Shown piece by piece: positions 36,011 to 43,823 of a stretch of 64,000 nt of DNA (its first letter is position 1; every line of letters starts with the position of its first letter). A program made the position numbers and the translations under genes. The stretch is from Microvirga lotononidis. Lineage in GTDB: Bacteria; Pseudomonadota; Alphaproteobacteria; Rhizobiales; Beijerinckiaceae. Under the pieces are notes generated by a model. The model was given only the letters and a program-made list of their open reading frames with translations, searched no databases and had not been told where the DNA came from. The DNA lies in contig NZ_CP141050.1 in assembly GCF_034627025.1 (NCBI RefSeq), positions 124,001 through 188,000 of the forward strand, read 5' to 3'.

Positions 36011-36514
36011 CTTTTTTCCTTGACGACAAAGCATATTTTCACCTATCCGGCACAACGTCTTATGTTTTACCTTAGCCTTTACTCCGTACAAGTTAGATAT
36101 GATGGAACATGAGAGTGAAAGAAGCGGGGATGTACGTAGGGATTTCCCGAGCTGACATATGGGATCGGATTGGATACTGAGGCGGCATCGGCACCGTTAC
36201 TTTTGCCCCTACGGGCCGAACCTTCAAAGCGCCCCCTTGGGAAGAGAGGGCGCTTTCTTTTTGCCAACACGGGATGTTCAGGACGAGGGCCTCACAGGTC
36301 GCGACTGTCTCGCCTCTGATTGCGCCCATCTGGATCTTTGATTCTCTGTCTGAGGCATTGAACCCTCCGGATCATTGTCCCGTAGGATCAATCTACTCCA
36401 CGGATTGATCGGAGACCTAATCTGCGTCACAGAAAGGCTTCAACTCCTCCTGAGGGAGGTTCTCGTCCCATTCGGTCAACTGAACCTTAGATCGCCGCTG
36501 TCAGGAAAGGACCT
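36011..36514. other. intergenic region containing a candidate sRNA
   Basis: About 500 bases upstream of a small plus-strand gene. No coding region was found. The candidate sRNA terminator at 36202-36261 has no plus-strand gene upstream within 850 bases. Confidence 0.55.
36202..36261 (+). ncRNA. candidate small RNA 3' end with intrinsic terminator, copy 2
   Basis: TTTGCCCCTACGGGCCGAAC followed by the 9-bp perfect stem AAAGCGCCC (36226-36234) / GGGCGCTTT (36248-36256) and a CTTTTTG tail. It shares the box and the stem sequence with 26892-26946, with a spacing of about 24 bases from box to stem in both copies. This parallel structure argues for a small RNA family rather than two unrelated terminators. 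Confidence 0.55.
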
Positions 36515-36694
36515 ATGCACTACGAGCCAAGGCAGGAGAGAGAGCAAAAGATTGCTGCACTGGATGCCGAACTCGCCCGCCACGCGAGAAAGGATCGCAT
36601 GACCATATCCATTCTGGTGGTCGTAATTGCCGTGATGCTCGCCCTGCTCCTGGCGCATCTCTTGGGGCTTGCGGAGCTGATGGTTCTCCGGTGA
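36515..36694 (+). CDS. small single-pass membrane protein (59 residues)
   Basis: AGGAAAGGA directly precedes ATG at 36515, a strong ribosome site. The first 30 residues are charged (MHYEPRQEREQKIAALDAEL), followed by RKDRM and a hydrophobic helix (ISILVVVIAVMLALLLAHLL). It is shorter than the usual length cut-off. The product is probably an inner-membrane protein with a short cytoplasmic N-terminus. No function is known. Confidence 0.65.
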   Translation: MHYEPRQEREQKIAALDAELARHARKDRMTISILVVVIAVMLALLLAHLLGLAELMVLR

Positions 36695-36861
36695 GACTTC
36701 ATTCCGCAAACGACCTTACCCAAAATCCTTGAAGTAAGCCACTGGCGGGTACTGCACGTAGCGGCCTGCACACTCGGAAGATCTCAAAATGGCACATGCC
36801 GGTCGTTTGTTCCGTGGCTGCTTAAGCCTCAAGTCCGGGCGTTGCATTCGTGATGCTTGGT

Positions 36862-36901
36862 GAACTCTAAGGTGGCTCGTCGGGGAGCCGCCTTAGAGTT
36901 C
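36862..36901. repeat. long inverted repeat at the recombinase stop codon
   Basis: GAACTCTAAGGTGGCT pairs with AGCCGCCTTAGAGTTC (16 pairs including one G-T) around an eight-base loop. The right arm overlaps the recombinase stop at 36900-36902. It may be the terminator of that transcript or part of a recombination site. Confidence 0.6.
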
Positions 36902-37531
36902 AGATTTCAATCTGCTCCGCAATCAGAAGGGCATCGCCGACGTCGATCCCAAGATACCGAACAGTGCTCTCGATCTTGGTGTGGCCGAGCAGAAGTTGGA
37001 CGGCTCGGAGATTGCCGGTTCTCCGATAGATCATCGACGCTTTGGTACGCCGCAAGGAATGGGTACCGTAGGCGAGGGGATCCAGCCCAATCGCGCGAAG
37101 CCAGGATGCCAGCAGGCGGGCGTACTGGCGCGTCGTCATTGCCTTTCGCCGATTGACCCTGCTCGGGAACAGCGGCTCCCCCTTGTGCAGATCCTTCTTC
37201 TCCAGCCAGCGGCCCACAGCCTCCCGGGTTTGCTCTGTGATCTCGAACTGAACAGGCCGGCCCGTCTTCCGCTGCATGACCGTAGCTCGGGAGCGCACCC
37301 GCCCATTAAGGGCCACATCGTCGACGCGGAGCGCGACGAGGTCACAAGCTCGCAGCTTGCTGTCGAGGGCGAGATTGAACAGAGCCAAATCCCGGATGCG
37401 ATGCGCCACTTGGAGCCTGACCCGAATGGACCAGATCTCTTCGCCTTAAGAGGCGGTTTGGGACCGATCAGCTTGCCCCGGTTCCAAGGTGCGGTGGTTC
37501 GGCAGGGATGGTTAGCGATCATGTCTTGCAT
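36900..37531 (-). pseudogene. tyrosine recombinase/integrase with a single-base frameshift
   Basis: The C-terminal 169 residues (from 37409 down) are an intact catalytic domain of a short phage-type integrase: Arg in SKLRACDL, HSLRRTK, LLGHTKIESTVRYLG. Upstream, the expected N-terminus (MQDMIANHPCRTTAPWNRGK ... LKAK) is in a different frame; reading KAK|EIWSIRVRLQVAHRIRD requires one extra G near 37438-37440. The gene is thus frameshifted about 31 codons in, unless initiation at 37409 yields a functional short protein. The missing part does not include catalytic residues. Similar one-domain recombinases are common in Rhizobiales accessory regions. Confidence 0.8.
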
Positions 37532-38297
37532 TGCAGTGCTCCCGAAGTGAAGCCCCCGCAATGAACCTTGGCCGTTTATGCCGACAGGAAACCCAGGCTG
37601 AGCATTCCGTTCAAAGCCTTCGTCAGCTCACCAAGGTAACCCGGACGTTCGTTACTTGGCGTCGATCTCCTCCTCGTGACCCTGAGCAGTCCTTCCTGCT
37701 TCCTGCGGCGCAGGTTCCTCCTGCCTGTCTCCAGGGTATTACCAGGTAGGCATCGCGGGCTACGTCATTGGACTTTGCCGCGAGCTGGGCCGAGTACTGA
37801 TGCCTAGGGAGTGGCTCTTAGGCATCACGCGGGAGGGCGGTGTACACCCGCACGATGAACTGGTGGAACTCGGCCATGTAGTTCCTCAGGAACTCGGCGG
37901 TGGACTCGTTGTTGACCTCGCCCTCATCGGTGATCAGGCCGGGCGTGAACCGGATGTAGACCTCCGGTGCGTTCATCTGCGGTGAGTTGCAGAAGCCGAG
38001 CACGCTGCGCAGGTGCTGCTGCCCCACTGCGGTGCCGATGGCGCCCGGCGAGGTGCCGATCACGGCCGAGGGCTTGCGCGTGAACGAGTTCTTCCCGTAC
38101 GGCCGACTGGCCCAGTCAAGGGCGTTCTTGAGCGCGCCGGCGATCGACCGGTTGTATTCCGGCGTCACGAACAACACTGCATCCGCCGCAGCGATGGCGT
38201 CCTTGGACTCTTTCGCAACCTGAGGGTAGGCGGCGGCGTAGTCGGAGCTGTAGAGCGGCAAGTCCCTGATCGGGATCTCGGTGAATGTGAGGTGCTA

Positions 38298-39497
38298 AGT
38301 GGTGCATCCGGTATGTTCAGGGGGTATAATCGCGGCTTGCTGGCCTGCGGGCGGGAGGTGACCCATGACACCGATCTGCTTACGGGATTTGACCGTTGAG
38401 GAGTGTGCACGGGTCCAGACGTTGGCTCACGCGCGCACCGCTCCGGCTCAGATGGTGCAACGGGCTCAAATCATCTGGCGCGCGCGTCACGGCGAGAGCC
38501 CATCCGCCATTGCCTCTCGCCTGGGCCTGGATGTCGAGACGGTGCGCAAGCGCATCCACCGCTTCAATGCAGAAGGAGTGGAGGCCCTGAAGGATCGGCA
38601 TCGCTCCGGACGCCCGCCCACCTATCCGCCTGAGCAAGCCGCCACCGTGATCGCCACGGCGCTGATCAAGCCAGAGACGCTCGGGCTGCCGTTTGCCGCC
38701 TGGACGCTCGACCGACTGGCCGCCTACCTGCACGAGGTCAAAGGCATTGCGATGCAGCGCAGCCGCATCGACGAGATCCTGCTCCAGGAGGGCTTGCGCT
38801 GGCACAAGCATGAGACCTGGTTCGGCGAGCGGGTCGATCCGGCCTTCGCCACAAAAAGGGGGCGATCGAAACGCTCTACACCGCACCGCCTGCAGGCAGT
38901 TGGGTAGTCTGTCTCGACGAAATGGGACCGGTGAGCGCGAAGAGCGACGCGGGTCGTGCGCTGGTGCAAACAAAGACGCGACCAGCCGAGCGCGCGAAGC
39001 GGGAGATCGACTACGGCCGGCGCGCCAAGGGCTACATCTTCGGGGCCTTCTGTCCCGCGACCGGCGCAGTGTTCACGCATCCCTATCCCGGACGGGGTGG
39101 CGCGCACTGGGTCGACTTCCTGGAGCACGTTGAGGCCTGGATCCCGCGCACGACCCAGCGGATCTATGCGATCATGGATAATCTGAGTTCGCATCGCACG
39201 ACCGACGTGTTGCTGTTTCTGCTCGCCCATCCGCGCTGGGAGATGGTGTTCCAGCCCAAGTACGCGGCTTATCTCAACCTGATCGAGCCCTGGTGGAAGA
39301 TCCTGCGCTCGCTCGCGTTAGCAGGCCGGCGCTTCGAGAGCTGGGACGAGATCATCGATGCGATCGACCGCGCCACGATCTATTGGAATGCGCATCGCCA
39401 TCCCTTTGTCTGGGGCAAGCGCCGCCGACACCGACCGCGTCGCTCCCCAGGTATTGCTCTCCTGCCGAGGGCGGCATGACTTCCCGGATGCACCACT
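38298..39497 (+). mobile_element. IS630-family insertion sequence, complete (1200 bp), TA target duplication
   Basis: Both ends carry the 14-bp inverted repeat AGTGGTGCATCCGG, and TA lies immediately outside each end (38296-38297 and 39498-39499), as required for IS630 insertion at TA. The transposase is encoded in two overlapping frames. The element interrupts the FMN reductase gene. Ends and target site are clear, so the boundaries are reliable. Confidence 0.93.
38365..39479 (+). CDS. IS630-family transposase, two-frame, candidate -1 frameshift
   Basis: ORF A (38365-38907) holds the N-terminal helix-turn-helix (ALRMLD-like LGLDVETVRKRIHRFNAEG) and a linker ending VDPAFATKRG; ORF B (to 39479) in the -1 frame supplies the DDE catalytic domain, with VCLDEMG, IMDNLSSHRT and NLIEPWWKILRSLA. 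The frames overlap at ACAAAAAGGGGG (38851-38862): a slip back by one base at the A run joins FATK to GAIETLYTAPPAG. This is the expected geometry for programmed -1 frameshifting in IS630 elements. An assembly error in the homopolymer is the alternative, but the second frame continues the family sequence exactly. Confidence 0.88.
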
Positions 39498-39729
39498 TAG
39501 GGGGGGTCAAGCGGATCAACGCCTAGGCGAGCGTGCGGTTGATCGATTCCTTGGCGAGGCTGCCGATGAGGTAGCCGACCTTGAACGTGGTCATGGCGCT
39601 CTCCTTCGCATGGGGTGGCGACCTGCGGAGGCCATCCCTTGGATGCAGGACATCGCGTGCTCCCGGCCGATCGTTCCACCCGGCACGTCCCGTCGCATCC
39701 TTCGATGGGATCCATCGTCATGGGTCACC

Positions 39730-40908
39730 TCATCGATGGCCGGAGGGAGCCCGCGTCGCAGAGCCTTCGCCTCCGGGTGCTTCGGCCACCCTGAGCCTCA
39801 CGCGGAAGAAGTCGAAGACCACGCGGATCGTTGCCAGCATCGGCACGGCAAGGAGGATGCCCGTGATCCCGGCCAGGGAGCCGCCCGCCAGGACGCCGAG
39901 GAAAACGAGCACCGACGGCACCTTGATCGTCTGCGCCTGGATGCGGGGCGTCAGGACATTGCCCTCCAACTGCTGAATGGCCAAGAAGAGAATGCCCGTC
40001 AGGACCGCTGCGGTCGGCGAGATGGAGAAGGCCACCAGCAGCGCCGGGATCGCCCCGATCCAGGCGCCAAGGTAGGGAATGACGGCCGTGATCGACACCC
40101 ACGCGCCGAGCGCCAGGGAATAGGGCACCCCGATCAGGAATAGCGCCGCCGCGGACAGCCCGCCCTGGATGGCCAGCACCAGCGCGAGGCCGCCGAGATA
40201 GCGCGAGAGGGCATGGCCGAGCGCATCCCAGAACTCCAGCGCATCATGGCGATAATGACTCGGCACGCTGGTGAGATACGCCGCCTTGAACGAGCGCACG
40301 TTGGCGAGCAGCGACGCGGCGATGAAGATCACCGCAAACAGCGTCAGCGCCCAACTGAACGTGCCGAAGAGAATGCCGAGCGTGTGGCCGAGGACGTTGT
40401 TCGCGAGCACGCCGAGGCTGTCCTTGATGTCCGTGATCAGGCGCCCCGCGACCGCCTCCGGCGTGTCGGGCAGCAGGTCACGGGCATGCAGCGCCCTGAG
40501 CGCCCGCACCAGGTACTGCTCCAGGTTCTGCACCAGGTCGGGTAGGGCGGTGACGAGGGCCCCGGCCTGGGACACGATCAGCGGCAGCAGGATGTAGGCC
40601 AGCAGCAGGAGCACGGCCAACAGGATCATGAACGAGAACAGGATGGCCAAGCCACGCGGGACGACCTGCGCGAACAGGTGGACCGGGAACGACAGCACCA
40701 GCGCCACCGCGAATCCGGCAAGGGCCACCGCGGGCACGATGGGTACCGCCCACAGGATCAGCAGCAGCAGGGCCGTCAATCCGAACAGGATGAGGCGCCA
40801 CGTGGTGGTGGAGATCCGAATCGGGGTCGGCTTGCGGGGCCGGTGTCTCCGCACGGCCCGGTGCGGGTGCAGGCGGATGGGTTCAGGAGGCGGGTTTTCG
40901 AATTCCAT
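39730..40908 (-). CDS. AI-2E family (PerM/UPF0118) transporter
   Basis: 392 residues with eight hydrophobic segments. The N-terminus is basic and Pro-rich (EFENPPPEPIRLHPHRAVRR). The family signatures are GGLALVLAIQGGLSAAALFL and NVLTPRIQAQTIKVPSVLV. AI-2E proteins are inner-membrane permeases; some export autoinducer-2 or tetrapyrrole, others act as Na+/H+ antiporters, so substrate is uncertain. The gene follows the truncated PstS and PQQ dehydrogenase genes on the same strand after about 100 bases. Confidence 0.9.
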   Translation of the reverse strand: MEFENPPPEPIRLHPHRAVRRHRPRKPTPIRISTTTWRLILFGLTALLLLILWAVPIVPAVALAGFAVALVLSFPVHLFAQVVPRGLAILFSFMILLAVLLLLAYILLPLIVSQAGALVTALPDLVQNLEQYLVRALRALHARDLLPDTPEAVAGRLITDIKDSLGVLANNVLGHTLGILFGTFSWALTLFAVIFIAASLLANVRSFKAAYLTSVPSHYRHDALEFWDALGHALSRYLGGLALVLAIQGGLSAAALFLIGVPYSLALGAWVSITAVIPYLGAWIGAIPALLVAFSISPTAAVLTGILFLAIQQLEGNVLTPRIQAQTIKVPSVLVFLGVLAGGSLAGITGILLAVPMLATIRVVFDFFRVRLRVAEAPGGEGSATRAPSGHR

Positions 40909-41007
40909 CTCGGCCTCGCCGACGGGTACGTCCCGCCAGCGTGGTCCGAAACTGCGGTTTCATTGCGCCAGCGGATGATCCCTCTCCGGCCGCTTCCGGT
41001 AGACGCG

Positions 41008-41820
41008 TCAGGATGGCTTCTTGAGCAACGGCTGGCCCGACTTGTCCTTGACCTCGCTTTGCCAGGTGGCGCGGACAAGGTCCTTCACCTGGTCAGGCAG
41101 GGGGACGTAATCAAGCTCGACCGCCATCGGATCGCCTTTGCTGAAGGCCCAGTCAAAGAACCTCAGCACCTCGAGCACCTGCTCCGGCTTCTCCGGGGTC
41201 CGGTGGACCCGGATGAAGGTCGGCGACGTGATCGGCCAGGCCTCGTCGCCGGGCTGGTTGGTCAGCGAGATGCCGAAGCCGGAGGCCGGCTTCCAGTCGG
41301 CTCCGGCCGCCGCGGCCTGGAACGTCTGTGCGCTGGGCACGATGAACTTGCCGTTCCGGTTCTGAAGCTGGGCGACCGGGATCCGGGTCTGCTTGGCGTA
41401 GGCGTATTCCACGTAGCCGATGGAGTTCGGCACCTGCTTGACCAGCGCGGCGACGCCCTCGTTGCCCTTGCCGCCCTGGCCGATCGGCCATCGCACCGAA
41501 GCGCCGGCACCGGGGCCGCCCTTCCACGCCTCGGACACCTGCGACAGGTAGGTGGTGAACACGTCGGTCGTGCCGGAGCCATCGGCGCGATAGACCGGGG
41601 TGATCGCCGCGTCGGGCAGCGTCGTCCCTTGGTTGACCTGGACGAGCGCTGCATCGTTCCACCGCGTGATCCTGGCATTGAAGATGTCGGCGAGGATCTC
41701 GCCCGTCAGCTTCAGTTGCCTCTCCGGAACGCCCTCGATGTTATAGACCGGAACGATCCCGCCGATGACGGCGATGGCGCCGTAAAAGACCGGCGGGTTG
41801 ATGATGAAGCGCTTGAACAT
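41008..41820 (-). CDS. pstS: PstS-like phosphate-binding protein, N-terminally truncated
   Basis: 270 residues that align to PstS from residue ~95 of a normal protein: GGIVPVYNIEGV, GEILADIFNARITRWND, DGSGTTDVFTTYL (a phosphate-binding loop), WPIGQGGKGNEGVAALV and IGYVEYAYA. The signal peptide and the first lobe segment containing the TFPxPxY and SD phosphate contacts are missing; the frame upstream meets the stop of the PQQ dehydrogenase 57 bases before the ATG. AAGGGAG lies just before the ATG, so it may still be expressed as a cytoplasmic remnant. It cannot function as a periplasmic receptor. No pstCAB genes are adjacent. Confidence 0.82.
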   Translation of the reverse strand: MFKRFIINPPVFYGAIAVIGGIVPVYNIEGVPERQLKLTGEILADIFNARITRWNDAALVQVNQGTTLPDAAITPVYRADGSGTTDVFTTYLSQVSEAWKGGPGAGASVRWPIGQGGKGNEGVAALVKQVPNSIGYVEYAYAKQTRIPVAQLQNRNGKFIVPSAQTFQAAAAGADWKPASGFGISLTNQPGDEAWPITSPTFIRVHRTPEKPEQVLEVLRFFDWAFSKGDPMAVELDYVPLPDQVKDLVRATWQSEVKDKSGQPLLKKPS

Positions 41821-41877
41821 GCCGCTCCCTTGGAAGAATCCGTCGCCAGTCGCGACGACCCAGCCCCCGGCCGACGC

Positions 41878-43161
41878 TCAGTTCCTCGTGACCCTCCAGA
41901 CCGTGTTCGACAGGTCGTCGGCGACGATCAGGGCGCCGCGCGGATCCACCGTCACCCCGACCGGCCGCCCCCGCGTGTTGCCGTCGTCGACCAGGAAACC
42001 GGATACGAAGTCGACCGGGTCGCCGGCGGGCTTCCCGTCGCGGAATGGCACGAAGATCACCTTGTAGCCGACCGGAACGCTGCGGTTCCAACTGCCGTGC
42101 ATGCCCACGAACACCCCGTTGGCGAACTCCGCCCCCATGACCGGGTTCGAGAACGCCACGCCGAGCGCCGCCACGTGCGACCCCAGGCTGTAATCCGGGC
42201 GGATCGCTGCGGCCACCATCTCCGGATCCTGCGGCTGCGCGCGCGGATCGACGTTCTGGCCCCAATAGCTGTAGGGCCAGCCGTAGAAGGCACCCTCACG
42301 CACGGAGGTTAGGTAGTCCGGTACGAGGTTGGGGCCGATCTCGTCCCGTTCGTTGACGACGGCCCAGAGCTGGCCCGTTCCTGGCTGGATGGTGAGGGCC
42401 GTGGGGTTGCGGAGGCCGGCGGCGTAGGGTCTGTGCATTCCCGTCTGGACGTCGATCTGCCAGATCATCGCCCGGTCCTCCTCGGCGTCCATCCCGCGCT
42501 CGGTGATGTTGCTGTTGGAGCCGATGCCGACGTAGAGGAAGCGCCCGTCGGCGCTGGCGGTCATCGCCTTGGTCCAGTGGTGGTTGATCACCGCGGGCAG
42601 GTCCGTGACCTTCGTCGGCGGACCGCTCGCCTGGGTCTGCCCGTCACGGTAATCGAAGCGCACCACCGCATCCTGGTTGGCGACGTAGATCGCGCCGTTG
42701 ACCAGTGCGAGGCCGTAAGGCGCGTTGAGATTGTCGGCGAAGACGCCCTGCATCTCGTAGGTGCCGTCGCCATTGGCGTCGCGCAACAGCGTCAGGCGAT
42801 CACCGCCCTTCACGGAACTCTTGCCGAGGCTCTTGATGAAGCCCGCGATCACGTCCTTCGGGCGCAGCGTCGGCGCGTAGCCCCCCGATCCCTCGGCCAC
42901 CAGGATGTCGCTGTTGGGGAGGACCAGGGTCTGGCGCGGGATCTTGAGGTCGGTGGCGATGGCTTGGATCTTGTAGCCCTGCGGCACCTTCGGGAGATCG
43001 TTGCCCCAGTTGGCCGGCCTCGGAATCTTCATGGAGGGCAACAGCCCGCGCTGCGGTTCGGGCAGGTTCGGGTTGGGGCCGTATTGCACCGGACCGGGTT
43101 CGTCGTTGCAGGCAGCGAGGGCGATGCCCAAGGCACCGATCAGGAGGAATGGGCGGATCAT
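41878..43161 (-). CDS. PQQ-type sugar/sorbosone dehydrogenase, lipoprotein
   Basis: 427 residues; the start overlaps the DUF2231 stop by four bases (ATGA). The lipobox LAAC at residue 18 predicts a lipid-anchored periplasmic protein. The fold is the six-bladed soluble-glucose-dehydrogenase/sorbosone dehydrogenase propeller: NAPYGLALV, AVINHHWTKAMTASADGRFL, LRNPTALTIQPGTGQLWAVV, NERDEIGPNLVPDYLT, SFGWPYSYWG and MGSWNRSVPVGYK. No CxxCH haem motif is present, so electrons would pass to a separate acceptor such as ubiquinone. It is a paralogue of the protein at 51456-52811. Confidence 0.9.
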   Translation of the reverse strand: MIRPFLLIGALGIALAACNDEPGPVQYGPNPNLPEPQRGLLPSMKIPRPANWGNDLPKVPQGYKIQAIATDLKIPRQTLVLPNSDILVAEGSGGYAPTLRPKDVIAGFIKSLGKSSVKGGDRLTLLRDANGDGTYEMQGVFADNLNAPYGLALVNGAIYVANQDAVVRFDYRDGQTQASGPPTKVTDLPAVINHHWTKAMTASADGRFLYVGIGSNSNITERGMDAEEDRAMIWQIDVQTGMHRPYAAGLRNPTALTIQPGTGQLWAVVNERDEIGPNLVPDYLTSVREGAFYGWPYSYWGQNVDPRAQPQDPEMVAAAIRPDYSLGSHVAALGVAFSNPVMGAEFANGVFVGMHGSWNRSVPVGYKVIFVPFRDGKPAGDPVDFVSGFLVDDGNTRGRPVGVTVDPRGALIVADDLSNTVWRVTRN

Positions 43162-43589
43162 GGCAGCTCTCCGGTTCGGAACCCGGAATAGCCGATCCAG
43201 GCCGCGACGAGGGCCAGGAGCGTCGTGACCGCCGACAGGTAGAGTCCCTCCGGCATGGTCGCCCAGGCATCCTTCGCGTGGACAAAGGCGTTGGCGAGGC
43301 CGAGCACCCACATGACGAGCAGCACGAGGAAGTAGGCGACCAGCCGCCCCTTGCGAGCTGTTCCCCGGCGGAAGAGATTGACCAGCGCCCAAAGCAGGGC
43401 GAAGCCGCCGCCGACCAGCCCGCCCGCGATGAGCCAGGACGAGAAGTTCGCCCACTGCACGTGGAGGCTCGATCGGTAGGCGAGATCGCTCGCCAGCGCG
43501 CCGAGGAACAGGGGAAGCGGAAAGGCCAGCAGGATCGCGTGAAGGGGGTGGAGCGACCTCAGGGAACCTGGGCTGGATACGGCAACCAC
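43158..43589 (-). CDS. DUF2231 membrane protein
   Basis: 143 residues from a GTG start that has GAGGAGG four bases upstream; a much longer upstream frame is not supported. Four hydrophobic helices: PLHAILLAFPLPLFLGALAS, FSSWLIAGGLVGGGFALLWA, LVAYFLVLLVMWVLGLANA and SAVTTLLALVAAWIGYSGF. The HPLHAxxxxFPL opening defines DUF2231, predicted to be haem- or quinone-associated inner-membrane proteins that accompany PQQ dehydrogenases and terminal oxidases. Overlap with the PQQ dehydrogenase gene suggests that it receives its electrons. Confidence 0.8.
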   Translation of the reverse strand: MVAVSSPGSLRSLHPLHAILLAFPLPLFLGALASDLAYRSSLHVQWANFSSWLIAGGLVGGGFALLWALVNLFRRGTARKGRLVAYFLVLLVMWVLGLANAFVHAKDAWATMPEGLYLSAVTTLLALVAAWIGYSGFRTGELP

Positions 43590-43823
43590 ATCGCCTCCTC
43601 TCGTTCCTGGATCCGGTGCGCGACCCGCGTCCGGCGCGGGCGTCGCTGGGTCAATGCAGCAGGGGAAAGTCGGTTCGAACACAGGCCGGGCCGCCCGATG
43701 ACGTTCATGTGACCCGTTGCCCTGCGCCGAAGCCAAGCAGATGGAACTTCCGGCCCCCGGGCTTGTTCCGAGCACAGCCACGTCAGTCCGTTGGCATGAC
43801 CGTTCCCGCCCAGGGAGGACCAG

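Larger units (their letters stand above)
37818..39594 (-). pseudogene. NADPH-dependent FMN reductase, split by an IS630 element
   Basis: The N-terminal part (MTTFKVGYLIGSLAKESINR, from 39594 with AAGGAGA upstream) runs to 39500 with an in-frame TAG after 23 codons. The C-terminal ~159 residues (FTEIPIRDLPLYSSDYAA ... IVRVYTALPRDA) run from 38295 to 37818 and contain TPEYNRSI and GTSPGAIGT, the flavin-binding loops of the NADPH-dependent FMN/quinone reductase family. Between them lies IS630 (38298-39497), flanked by TA on both sides. After virtual removal the two parts are out of frame by my reading, so the gene was already damaged or decayed after insertion. Confidence 0.85.

Noticed and set aside
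38851..38862. IS630 frameshift as a simple pseudogene
   Set aside because: The second frame continues the family sequence directly and the slippery run is at the junction, so programmed shifting is preferred, although a sequence error is not excluded.
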